Positions 48,401-60,000 of a stretch of DNA of 60,000 nt are shown here, in pieces. Origin of the DNA: Branchiostoma floridae. Taxonomy: Eukaryota > Chordata > Leptocardii > Amphioxiformes > Branchiostomatidae. Where the stretch lies: positions 10,812,838 through 10,872,837 of the forward strand of contig NC_049996.1 in the NCBI RefSeq assembly GCF_000003815.2, in the 5' to 3' direction. The translations under genes were made by a program, and so were the position numbers. Under the pieces are notes generated by a model. That model searched no databases and was not told the DNA's origin. It worked only from the letters and a program-made list of their open reading frames with translations. Numbering within the stretch: the stretch's first letter is position 1; each line of letters begins with the position of its first letter.

Positions 48401-49320
48401 GGACTAAAGCAGATTTCTGATCAGCCATTCAACATGACAATATAATAATCTGGAATATTGATTCTCGTAGCCCATCTTGAATTTCTAATATCATAAAAAT
48501 CTATACAATGGCTTAACCAATAAAGTGATCAAATCAAATGAAATCTATCACCTGGTAGCCAATTTCATTTCAATGCCAATTATTTTGTGCTATCATTTCA
48601 AAAATATTTGTACTTAAATTTATAACAAAAGCGAGTGTATTGAACTGATCACTGCAAATAAGAGTATTGCAGGACAGTATAATCCAGAAAGCATATCTCT
48701 TGGCTACACATAATGGTGTTTATAATTTAAGGTAGATATACGAAGCTAGAAAATATCTTTAAAAAAAAAAGAAGAAATGTTTCATGACCATCCCAGATAT
48801 CACCTGATTCACATCATGTTGTAAGGGCCCTGAAAGGCCAGTGTGTACATACATGTATTCAGTATTCACCACCTGACTAGTAATTTGTCTGCATACTTCT
48901 GGTCTGGCCTCAATACAGGAAGCAATTTTACCACAGCCACTATGTCCAGGCAAATCAACGTATGCTAAGTCCTACAAAATTAATGACAACTTCAACCTGT
49001 AAACATCATAGAATCTTTCAAAGTTTCAACATTTGTTAGTGGCTTCTGAGTCTGTCAAGTGTAAAAAAGGTAAAGCTGGTCAGAACTGAAGTGTTATTTT
49101 CAATCATATATAGCTGACATTACAATAGGGCTACGCTATGGCCAAGCATGCTGGTTCAACCCAACACTTTACCATAAAGCTGCCAAACAAATCTTAATTT
49201 TACTGCGCCTGTAATTACGGCAAATCTTCATATAGAACAAGACAACTTCTAATCTTACATGTGTAGCTTCAGTAAAGCAGGCAATCTAAGTAATACCGAT
49301 TGCACATGTGGAACAATACA
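45418..49320. other. CpG-poor sequence, no gene seen
   Basis: AT-rich. A 33-base near-duplication (CTGATCTGAAAATAGACTT and CTGATCTTAAAATAGATTT) lies at 46205-46262. Frames are all under 95 codons and lack domains. Confidence 0.5.
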
Positions 49321-49570
49321 TACTTGACACGAAGGTCGGCCTTCAAGCTTCCGGAAAAATACTAATTAAAGCACGGGTTGCCATGGTAACCACATGCCGT
49401 TGCCACAAACAAAGACACACCTGAGCAGCGCGCACAAGTCATTAGGCATTCAGTTGCCTCAGGTGCAGCCTGTGCTGTGTGGTTTGAGTCATGGAGTGGT
49501 GGGCCTTAGTTTGCAATTAACAGTAACTGTTACAGGTAGGCAACCACCAAGGATCAGGTCTACGGGGAAT
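49321..49570. promoter_or_regulatory. CpG-rich islet with a full RFX X-box
   Basis: GTTGCCATGGTAAC at 49377-49390 is an almost perfectly palindromic X-box, the site of RFX factors that drive ciliary and other genes in animals. It sits in a short CpG-rich stretch (GAAGGTCGG, TTCCGGAAAA, CAGCGCGCAC) inside an otherwise CpG-poor region. It could be an enhancer or promoter for the gene to the left or for one outside the window. Confidence 0.45.
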
Positions 49571-52500
49571 GCTGTCAGCAGAAATTTCAAAGTTTGGCCT
49601 GTGTTGTTGTTGCACACTTGTAAAAACTACAACATATCTTAATTCTATCAGATACAAAAAAAAACAACTAACAAACTAGTGTCAATTCAAAGCACAAGGA
49701 ACACTGTGCTATACGAGAACGTTACGAACTTATATATAGTAGCTTTACGTGATTGAAAAAGTTTTATCCACTGTAATAGGTCTGAACAATTCTTGATAAT
49801 AAAAGGAAACCCTACGATGATCCAAATGTTTGGTATATTTGCCCTTAAGTTATGTTCTTTTAAATATAGTTCTGTTTTTTGTTCAACATACCACAGCTCA
49901 CAAAGGAGAGGAGCTTAATTACTATTATTAGACAAAACGAAACACCTTTAGTTTACCAAAATAAACTAAATGAATGCTTAAAAGTTAAATGTGCGTTTGT
50001 GCATTTCACAATTAAAAACCTATCTAGGATACTGAAAGCACTGTCCAGATTGCTAGCCTGACAGTAGTTTACATGGCACATGCTTATAATGTTTGAAGAA
50101 AATAACACTTGAAACAAAGATCACTTTGTAAATTATACAATAACTGGAAGGTTACGTAACACGTCTTTTAAGTGCTTCAGTCTATTCGTGTTTGGATATC
50201 ATTGTATAACATAATTATGAACAATATAACACAAGTAAGACTAGTACTTATGTAGTAGCATGGAGTGGGTGGCAGAGGGAGATAGATATCATTTTCAAAT
50301 TTGGCATATTTTCTCACCTGAGCTACTTCCAATTTTAGGACATTTGACAAAGAGAGGCTCAACAGAGCAGTTCCCTTTTGTACCCACTTAATCCTGGGAT
50401 GAACAGGTAGAAAGGTCCTGCTTCTTGTTTTAATGCCAAGAAAATTACCAGCTTTTAAGGTGCTGAGAACCAAGACATTGGGGCATTATCATAAAGCCTC
50501 TAGTCTTATACTCTTTCTCACAGACCTTAAGACATATCATAACTTTTGTAACTAGTAAGGAAATCGGGAATTTTCAAAGAAAAAATTTCCTAAGGAAAAA
50601 CCTTGTACTTTGGGTATAAAGTGAATATTATCATAACTATGAGAACTACATGTAACTTAGTTACAGTATACAGTTGTACACGCAAGCAAATTAAGCAAGC
50701 ATAAAAGATATGATAATACACAAAGTTTAGGCAGTCAAGTAACTGTGACTACAAAATAATATCAAGTTACAAAGTTGTTGCAACGCTATGCTCAGTTAAA
50801 TTATGCGAGGTTGGTGAAGTTTACCATTTATTTACAACCTTCAGTTATCTTTTTATCATCTCTACATTTTATGATTAAACTGAATATGTCGTAAGATTTT
50901 TCACTGCAACAATACCAACAAAAGTAGCAGTGCTTCAAAAATCACTGTCTCTGAGAACAGTTCTGACATTTCATTTTCTTAGATACCTGGTAGATGCTTT
51001 TAGTACTCTATTTAGCTGTCTGAGAAAGAAGAGTGGAAGAACACAAAACTATCAAAGCGATCAAGTCACAAAGGACCAAACCATTTACCTCCTTCCATTT
51101 CATCTATTGTCCAGCCATCCAGATAAGCGCCTACCCATTGTGGAGCAGCTGGCCAGAAAATATGCCTTTTGTCTCGCTTAAAACACATGTCTTAAGATGT
51201 AGAGATGTTAGAGTACACCTTTGACAGGTGTTTTCATGCATCTCAGACAGTTGTCTGCTGGACTCTTGTAACAAAAGTTTACACATATAGATACAGCATG
51301 CGTAAAATCACCTGACTGGATAAATGGTAGTCCTTAATTTGTCACATTAAACCTAGCATCATAAACTAAGGCATTTACATGTAGATTTTACCTTGAGTGT
51401 ATTTGAGAAGATTTTTGGATCAACTGCAAGGTAATCTGTGGTTCAATTACAGATTTTATGCAGGAAAAGAATTTATATAAGGCATTGGCATGTAGACCAC
51501 AAAACCTTGAGCAAATACGTATGAAAGCTGTCGCTCCTTGCAACAGATGGGAAAAGAAATTGCCACAATGTATGCATCCAGGCAAAAAGCATTGGGGAAG
51601 TTACTTAGAGTGTGCCATAAACTTTTTAGCATGCATTCATCTTAGTATAGAACAGTTACTATAAAAAAATGAAAGACTATGTTGTAATTGTCAACATGCC
51701 ATTCTGGAAAAAAAAAACACAGACGCATAAATGATGTAGAATCTTTTCCAATTGCAGAATAACCTGAATTTCTTCCACTGTGACTTGCACAACTTCAGAT
51801 TTGGGGACTTTGGATACAAAGAAGCCAGTAAGGGCAGGGAGAGTGAAACACTGACATTCTGGGACCAAATCCAATGCTGGCGGTAAAAGTCAAAATAATA
51901 AATACTGCACTTTATGTAACCCCCAGATGGAATCAAATGTCAGTAGTAAATTACGAAGTTTAAGACCTTTAACTGGGTAGTAAAACATGTTTACCAGAAC
52001 GGCAGGATCTCTAAAGCCTTATAGCCCTGGCATCGTGCGTCACAGATTAAGCCATGGAATCTGGACAAAGCTGTTTTGACATTTCTCCACAATATCTTTG
52101 GATTTATGAACATCATGATCACAAAGCCTTCTGTTCTGAAACACAATGTACCCAAAGCCAGTGGGATCAAGCTCGTGCCTTAACCTTATTCTCGGGAAGA
52201 TTTGTGAGCCCGTTTGATACCGAACTCTTGTTGCTCGAACCTTGAGCTCTCTCTAGCAATTAGCATCTCTTTTGAAGGCCAGACAGCTCTGTAAGCCTGC
52301 TCTTTGCATGTGTGGCATGATGTAAATTAAACTGTTTTCTTTTCTATCAAGGCTGATTAATATCATACGATAAGCTGCTGTCAGAAATTAAAATAAAAAA
52401 ACAACAAAACAGGAGCACAGCGAAGAGGGAAGAAAAACTCGATATAGACACCAGCACACATGCAAATGTTACTATGATGATTGAAGAGTACATTATATAA

Positions 52501-52897
52501 TATGTCGAGAGTTTCCAATTACACCTAGAGTACCATCAAGAAATTCCATCTAAGGATAAGGGTCCTTCGTAGAATTGAAGTTGAACCAAGTAAATGTTCT
52601 CTGCAATCCAAGGATCACTTAAGATACATAATGCAGAAAGCCAGCTGGGGACAGTTGAGATTTTATGAAGGTAAAGGTTACCACCTTTCAACCTCCTTGC
52701 ACCTTTGGACCTTGAATTTCTCTGAACCAATCTTGCTCCCTCTAATGACACTGTGTGCAGTCACAGCCACCTGTTTTCTCATTCAATTATCTTCAGGATT
52801 TGGTAGAAATTGTGCATTTTGACATATTTTGCAGAAATGTTGTACAGTCAGCATTGCTGCAATCCTAATAGAATCAATGATGAAGCCTGACAATCAC
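49571..52897. other. CpG-poor sequence, no gene seen
   Basis: AT-rich, with short frames only; none has a domain or convincing splice context. Confidence 0.5.
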
Positions 52898-52959
52898 TGA
52901 CATGCATTGCTTGGCCACATGTGTTCTGAAAACAGGCCACACATGACCAAGCAATGTCA
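52898..52959. other. Hairpin-forming inverted repeat of pre-miRNA size
   Basis: CATTGCTTGGCCACATGTG is followed after about 13 bases by CCACACATGACCAAGCAATG. The arms pair over about 18-20 bases with a small internal bulge, and TGACAT/ATGTCA extends the stem. A 16-base tandem (GATGTGCACTT type) follows. Whether it is a miRNA, a MITE remnant or chance is open. Confidence 0.5.
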
Positions 52960-54192
52960 CAGGATGTGCACTTTCTGATGTGCACTTCCTGATATCTAAA
53001 TCAATACGACACAGTACAACAAGATGTCCTGATAAGGGCAAAGCTTTCAAGTATGATTTGTCAAAAGCTTGAAGCAAACCAAGAAAGACAGGTGGACGCA
53101 TCAGCAAGGATTAACTTGTTACTTTCCTTTCACAGGAGGATGAACAGATTTCATACTGAATTACTTCAAACAGTGAGGCTCCTGGTTCTAATCTCGAATC
53201 TGACATTGCTTTGACAACGGGTAAGCAGACTTTACTGGTGGGTAAGTCTATCAAATGTAGCAATGGGTCTGGGCTAAGATGCCGTGACAGGAGTAAAGTT
53301 TAAACAATGTTATCCACCTTTCAGTAAGTGAGCTGTCAAAAAGACATGCATGCATGAGAGGGTTTTAATCCACACATTCAAGGAGTTGGGTCGACTGGAA
53401 ATAAAGTCACTGCTTAATCTTTTAGTCAACAGTTGACTTGTGCTGTGTGGTTCATGTACAATCGTAGATCACTGCAAGTTTGATTCTCGACCAAAATATT
53501 TAGAGCTTGTTTCAATTTCTGGAGATGTTTCCGAAATTTCATTTGTTTGATATGAATCTTAACATGCCAATTTTTGTCCGTCACAGAGGTTGGAATGGGC
53601 AAAATTTTTGTCCGTCCCTAGCTGCAAAATTCCGTCAAAGTATGGATGGACGGACGGATGCTGGCTAGAACCTGGGTTTAAATCCTGGATTGTCCATTCT
53701 CATCCAACTACCTGGTACCATGATAGTTTTTTTTTACTCACTACCAGGAAGAGTTTGAGTCTTTAGGAGGAATAGACTAAGTCTTCAAGTCCAAGGAAGT
53801 TAACGTCCTTGTTTTTTCCTGTATTGCAAAATCAAGCAATCTATTTTTGTCAAGTGTTGAGCATCCTTTCTTTGGCCACCTGCCCAGGTATACCAGAAAG
53901 GTTAGAAATTTGATCAGGATATATTTTCTCATTATCTATAATCATGTATATGTCTAAAAGCCCACTTAGATTGATTAGAAGATAGGATAGAAGGACACTT
54001 GTTTAATGACATTTGACCTCTATTAACCATACAATGGTGCAGTCTCAAAGGCAGATGGTTTTTGTACACACATGTACCATATTGGTTACAACAACTTTCT
54101 ATACTTGTGATATTAATTTCGGCCATATAGTGTACATAATATACAGCATACTGCCCCAAGTGCTGACACAACAATCGTGTGCTCTCCACTTA
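52960..54192. other. CpG-poor sequence, no gene seen
   Basis: Includes a small GTCCGTCC and GGACGGAC inverted pair near 53620-53650 and a T-run near 53720. GGTTTAAATCC near 53675 resembles a polymerase III B box, but no companion A box is clear. Confidence 0.45.
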
Positions 54193-54700
54193 TTTGTCAG
54201 ACATATTTCCATGCAGACATTTGGAACTGCACCTGATATGATTGTAAGGCCACAGCAAGTAAATTTTATGGATCACATCCGTGCGCTCATTAATTTCGCC
54301 TGATTTCAGAAAAAAAAAAACAAGTCTTGGAATTTTTTCTTCTTCGGAGATGGTCAACATGACAAGAAAGTAACAAAATGGGAAAGTATGTTGTGACCAG
54401 TCTACCACACTAGTGTCACTTTTACTACACTAGTTCACTTCTTGAATACTTTGAATGATTTGTTGTCAGTGGTACCATGTTTTCAACTCTTGTTAAAATG
54501 TTTATGGTGTCTATTTTGTAGATTTAGCCATCTTGCTTTTTTTGGTCTTGTTTTTTGCCCTGTATCTCATTATTTTTGCAGTCTGCAGACTCTGAGGATG
54601 TTATTGACAAAATTTACTTGCTGTGGTGATCTTCACGTATTTGTCAAACATATTTCCATGCAGACATTGGAGACTGAGCCTGATACGATCGTAACTGTGT
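54193..54700. mobile_element. TIR element copy B, flanked by about 57-base direct repeats
   Basis: The core 54246-54628 starts AGGCCACAGCAAGTAAATTT and ends AAATTTACTTGCTGTGG(TG). It is collinear with 1401-1827, sharing an internal A-run, GGTCAACATGACAAGAAAGT, TACCACACTAGTGT and GTCTGCAGA. Immediately outside, TTTGTCAGACATATTTCCAT...GATATGATTGTA (left) and TTTGTCAAACATATTTCCAT...GATACGATCGTA (right) form a diverged direct repeat. No transposase is visible. Confidence 0.75.
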
Positions 54701-55679
54701 CAAAGCTATAAATCAGTCCAGACGGCTCTCCTTCCATCCAATTAATTGTCTAACTCTTGATTCTACAACCGACAATCCATCCCCCTACAACACTCCATAC
54801 ATAATTGATAAATCCACAGAGAATGGTGCGATATAAAAGGCATCACATTTGTGGCGAATGGCACCAAGAATTCTGTCAGATACTATATACAACTCCCATG
54901 TCTTTAAGAATCTTATCAAGAAAGACAATTTGGTAAAAATTCAGTCTAAAAGCTATGCAAAATCATATACATTCATCTAACTATATGTTTAAAACATTCA
55001 CATTCTTTAGGAGGCTTACTTCTGATATTGAAAAGATCATACTTCAAAGAAACATGTCTTAGCTTCAACTTTTGATCAAAATTTCAAATGGCCTGGCAAG
55101 AACTGTTTTAATGATGATGGTCATCTTACAAATCAAATATAATTTAAGCATTTCAACACAAAAGTATAAAGCATGCAATGCAGGTACAATGTTTTGTTCT
55201 GGGACTTAGAAATTATAGTCCTTACGAATGGGATGAACTCTTGAAAGTTGTGCAACAGGGTTTGGTCTCTACCTCTGAAGTCTGAAAATCTAAATCACTG
55301 TCACTGTGATCTTTTTAACATACACATATGGTGCTGAAGGTCAAATAAACCAATCATATAGGGAGACCTTCAAACAAAAAGCAATTAAACAATTGCCTTG
55401 AGAAAGACCACTATTGTATTGTACGTCATAAAAGAATCATGATAAAAGAATATAGTGGCAAATGACGTCAACACCATTTTGCACATGGCACGTACACAAT
55501 GTCAGCCTGTACATTGCACAACACGTTCTGAGTTGTAACTGGAGTAACGTCAGTAGAGTGTACAATCTGTATTCTTTGTTGTCCCCTGACCTACCATGCC
55601 CCATATTCAATATTGTGGGTTGCTAACTATAACAGGTGGTTTTGTCTGTCATTAACGATGCATATCAACAAGGATATGA
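54701..55679. other. CpG-poor sequence, no gene seen
   Basis: AT-rich until the CpG islet at 55.7 kb. Nothing coding recognised. Confidence 0.5.
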
Positions 55680-55880
55680 CAGAGAGAGCCCAGTTATGCG
55701 GCATCTGGTGACGTTGCCGCAAAGTCAAAACAAACACGTTTCCCTCTGAAGTTGGACGCCGGGCGCCGGGCTGCGCTACCTCTCGGAGCGGCTAGAGTTC
55801 CAACCAAAACACGGCAGGGCAGGTCTGATTTTATCTGGTGCTTTTGCCCGCGGTTCAGGATCAACAGGAAACAAAGGGGG
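55680..55880 (-). promoter_or_regulatory. CpG-rich islet, candidate main promoter or first exon
   Basis: The densest CpG cluster of the right half, including GACGCCGGGCGCCGGGCTGC and TCTCGGAGCGG, in a region otherwise nearly free of CpG. On the minus strand CGCTCCGAGAG|GTAGCG could serve as a weak donor at 55780. If this is the main promoter of the RhoGEF gene, its first intron would be about 15.7 kb. Inference only. Confidence 0.35.
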
Positions 55881-58800
55881 TCGTGGTATGTACCTGAATA
55901 AAGTGATACATCGGAAAACAAACTGTCCATGCAATTCGGTGTGGATAAAATTGTAAGTGGGATGAGATCTGATGAAATGGACTTGTTCGACACCGTGAGG
56001 GCTCTTCAATTGAAGGACTTGTTGGGACCACCAGTTATTCAGGTTGTCAGTTTGCCCAACCCTTTAATCTGTTCCTCAAAACATTGCCTTTGCTTTAGAT
56101 TGCAGAAAGGAGAGCCTGAGGGAAAAGTGACCCAACCACTAAACATATGCAACATTGCAAAGACTAAAAAAAAAAAGACATCAAAAGAACGCAGACATCA
56201 CAGTATTGAAGACAATCTTGCCCAACAATGCATTTCTGTACAATACCACAAAGTCAAACCAGTCTTTCTTCATTGCAGAACATTTTGAAAATAGCTGCAG
56301 CTTTTGTGAGCTCTGTCTCCAAAGCCGATACCTTGTGAGAGAGGAAAGAGTCCAGACCTTATGATCAACATGCTCTGAAACCATTACAAGATCGAGATAA
56401 CAAGACGGCCTAAACGTCACCATTGTTCTCACATAAAGCATCGAACAAAGGATTTGATCATAATCTGATTCTTACCTAACTTGATGGGTGAGGTTCTGTC
56501 TATGTGGCACAGCTGTAACCACTTTACACAGATGCAGAACTAGCTGGCAGTACCCAAGGGTAGACCATGTAATATGCATTAAACCATAAAATCACTCTGA
56601 CTCACCAAGGCTCCTTGGACTCACCAACAGGGGGAAGGGCAACAATAGTCAGGGTGGGTCCTAGTACCAGTTCTTGGAAATCTTGAGTCCTCTAGCGTCT
56701 TAAAGCATCACTTCCTGAGTAGTATATTCAATATATTGTGGGCAGGGGAGCAGCCTGTTTGACATGGTAATCATCCCAGCTTTTGTGCCTGCAACAATCT
56801 AATTATCATAAGAAAAGTGATCGTTATCTTCCGTAAATAGGCGATTAGAACTGAAGAAGCCATGCAGGACCAGACTGTGGAGTAGTCTGTGAAGACTGAA
56901 ACTTCAGATCCCAAACAAGTTTTATCAGTCTACAAATGAAAATCAATGGGCAGAAGCTGTTGGTGAAATTTGACTTGAACACTAATTAATGTGCTAATTA
57001 CTTGAGAAATGACATACACAGTGTTTCTCATATGCTCAATTTTCAAGATACAGCTATTATTCAAGGATGTTATATCCATTGAATTTGATGTAAAATTTTC
57101 TATAATCACAGAATGGCCACACAATTTGATACCTTAGCAAAGTTACTTTCCACAAGCATTGACATACCTCACAAATAGCTTCATGTATTATTTTAGAGAA
57201 AAAAAGACACCAGTATCATGTATTTTACATTTAGCATCTGTGACTGTTCTTCACCCAGAAAAAATATGTTATGAAAGGTTACAGAAATTAATTTGGTAGG
57301 TGCATAACAAGTATTCATGCACTGCAAAGCATATCATTGACCCACTTTTCTATTCCTTGCAAATTGCCATACATGCCAAATGCCATATGACAATAAATAT
57401 AGGTTCTTTCCACAAAGAAAAGCTATTCAAAATTTGCAGTACCAGGCTCATGAGTGTAATAATCATTATTTTTTATATACGATGACAAACATGTAGACAT
57501 GCAAACCATTATTTTCTCGGAGTTCCTAATGTATTGCAGTTAATTCTAAATTTCATACTTTTTAAAAGATTCCATAAAAAATTCTATTGATGTCTCCCCA
57601 CCCCGTCATAACACCTCATCTGTTCCTATTCAAGCCAAGCCACTTTGCACTCCACTGCACTAAACCCTCACAAAGGCCAACCAGTACTCTTCACAAGTCC
57701 AAGCAAGAGGGTACTGAAAGCTCAGAATGATTGCAAGGCCTTCAACGAGACTCTATGCTGGAGACTGCAAAAGAGGGCTTAGTATATATCTGTTTCCATT
57801 TTCTTCACAAGCAGACTTCAAATCTATCGTTGATCGATACACTCAAATCAAAGTCACGACTGGCTTTCATGGATTAGTCTGAGAGTACATACTAGGCATG
57901 GTGATAAAACCTGTGCTTGGATTCTGCCAGACAGAGAATAACAGACAATGACTCACCTTTGAATAGGGTACTCACTACTCAGTCCCGTACATCAGAACAT
58001 CTACGTACATTCAGCCTAACACGGGATGTATATTCTGTTCACACCCTCATGTGCGTATCAGTACATGTATATTCCACACCAAGCCAAGCCTTTCGTCTAG
58101 GAGGCCATAACGGCCAGCCCAATACATCTCACTTGTGCACCCAACGGCACGGCGCATGCATACTGCAAGCAGACGGCCACCACAACCAGTAATGTACAAC
58201 ATGCATATGCAATAGCTGCGGGTTGTACCACTAGTGGCAACTAATAGGAATGTGCTTCTAGGGCTGTATCCTGCTAATTGATTAAAATGAATTCTGACTA
58301 TCTTAATATCATTACAATTAAGTTAAAGATAGAATCTTATCTTAGGTTTAATTTGTCAAACTAGATGACACTCAGTATAACATTTAAGGGTGTCCCTCCT
58401 CTTTGGGAAATTTGGTACGTTCCAACAAGGAAATGACAATGTGCGGTAGGTGTAATAACAGGATGGCCAAGGCAAGTTGTTTAATGGGAAAATGAACACA
58501 GTATATCATGTCAGCTGGCCCCCAAGTGACCCCAACATTGCATTATCTATAGTTCATATGACCCACTTAGTAACAGAACAGATTTATCATAAGGACAGAT
58601 TGATTGACACCCCTGTCAGACAATTTTGACTTTTCTGGTTTAAGCACATGCCTGGGACCTTATAACTTAAGGGCAATCACCTTCAGTTCACAAAACTTAT
58701 AGAATATTTGTAGGAACTGTTTTTTTCTAATTCTCTGGGTTTCTGTTTCATTTTGGAGTGATTTAATAAGATACTTTGAGAAATAATGATACATGTACAT

Positions 58801-60000
58801 GTATATGGTATTTCATTTTATGTCATATTTTATAAGCTTTGCCACTCTGTGGTAGAATGATTGCACCAGCTTTTCAATCAAAAGTAAATAACGCAAAGAA
58901 GTATCAAGCCAGTTGCATATTAAAGAAACGAATCAACATATTATTAGTACATCTATTTGGTTTCAATATATGTATCCTTGGCTGTTTTGACTTCAAAGTT
59001 TTTAATTCAAAAATTGCGATACATAAACCAAAATCATGCCATTTATTGTTGTCATCACCATGGCAACTTGGCAACTGAGAACTGAATCTTGATGATAACA
59101 AAAAAAACTGTTGACTCAGCAACTCTACAAGCCAGTTTAAGTTGTTGACATTGTATACATATGGAAACTATGCCTTCAAAGTGAATAATACAGATCACAT
59201 CAGATTAGCGTACAGAATGCCTTACACAATCACGGCGTGGTGTTACGCACACAGCGATTGCTTTGATCAAATATGAATTTTACATGGCACGCCAGATTGA
59301 ATGTTACACAAATGTTTTTTCTTGGGAGATCCATTAATAATAGATGTGGAGTGAATGTTTTATTGTGTTGGTTGAATGCCAAGGAAATAAGGAGCTGCCG
59401 TGTTTCCTCCAGGGGGAGCCAGGCCTTGTGTCTTTGTTCTAGGTTAAAACATGACTACAAGACGGACGTAAAAATCAGCCTTATGGTCACAGCAGACCAC
59501 ACGTTGTCGGTTCAATGTCTGTTGAAGAATTTGCCCAATAATTAATCACAACAGCTATCCTATATAAAACTATGGCACAGGGAGCAAGTTGACTAGTTAT
59601 GCAATATTCCTCTTCTTAATGCCTGTGTACCTTACCTTAATTCATTTGATACATTTAAGTTAGTGCCTCTTACTACATTGTTACATACGAGGTGCATGTG
59701 TTGAATACTGAGTATGTTCAAGATACATTACTCCATTAAGGACTAAGTAAGCTTCAGGCAAATGTTGGTTGCTTTTTAAATCTTGACAAGTTTTGGCAGC
59801 TACTAACTCTATACAATCTATCTTGCTAAACTGTATAAACATTCATTTTCTAAACAAAGCACCAACCTCCAATGCAAAATGAAATCATACAAAAAATAGA
59901 CACCTCTACAAGTCAGCAATATATTAATCTTTTTTGTTTAAAATCTATTCTAGAGCTACCTGAATCCATTATCTTTCTTCAGGAAACTTTAAGGTGCAAA
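55881..60000. other. CpG-poor sequence to window end, no gene seen
   Basis: AT-rich, with frames up to 119 codons (55929-56288) but no domain. CpG depletion continues to the end, so a transcription unit may extend beyond the window. A TACATGTACATGTA palindrome lies near 58790. Confidence 0.45.

Noticed and set aside
1-60000. CRISPR arrays, bacterial operons, rRNA or true tRNA genes
   Set aside because: Tandem repeats here lack unique spacers, the gene is spliced with GT-AG introns, and no tRNA cloverleaf or rRNA signature was found.

Overview
The window is animal genomic DNA with one confidently readable protein-coding gene. Reasons: a 13-coding-exon, minus-strand gene with GT-AG introns of about 150 to 1020 bases; a Dbl-type RhoGEF product; and many short inverted-repeat elements, SINE-like copies and microsatellites. 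Repeat styles and an invertebrate-like CpG mosaic suggest an invertebrate deuterostome, most likely amphioxus (Branchiostoma). That placement is recall and inference, not a database match.

Layout. From 1 to about 27.2 kb I find no supportable gene. This part is CpG-rich and holds repeats: a 160-base tandem array (734-1388), a terminal-inverted-repeat element (1401-1827) whose sister copy lies at 54.2 kb, a possible regulatory cluster (5331-5620), a decayed long-period repeat (10.2-12.0 kb), a PIF/Harbinger-like MITE with TAA target duplications (13449-13694), a 58-base satellite with a dimeric higher-order pattern (16701-16989), a 28-base repeat (18892-18970), a fold-back element (19542-19687), SINE-like elements (about 20.7 and 27.1 kb) and two purine tracts. 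From 27.8 to 40.1 kb, on the minus strand, lies the RhoGEF gene, and all its introns are resolved. From 40.1 to 60 kb lies upstream sequence or a 5' intron, strongly CpG-depleted except at three short CpG-rich islets (43.3, 49.4 and 55.75 kb) that are promoter candidates.

The RhoGEF is predicted at 1908 residues. A 4041-base first coding exon encodes a 1347-residue, Ser/Thr/Pro-rich, probably disordered N-terminus. It is followed by a linker with two CxxC pairs, a complete DH domain (about 1525-1715) and a PH domain (about 1735-1905). All exon phases join without a break, and the DH signatures expected of an active exchange factor are present. I could not place it in a specific vertebrate subfamily from memory.

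I did not find an unmistakable new biological system. The most useful observations are the CpG boundary that tracks the transcription unit, the possible zinc-binding CxxC pairs next to the DH domain, the 101-base intronic element with perfect 9-base target duplications, the TIR family present at both ends of the window, and an 11-codon-periodic intronic minisatellite open on both strands.
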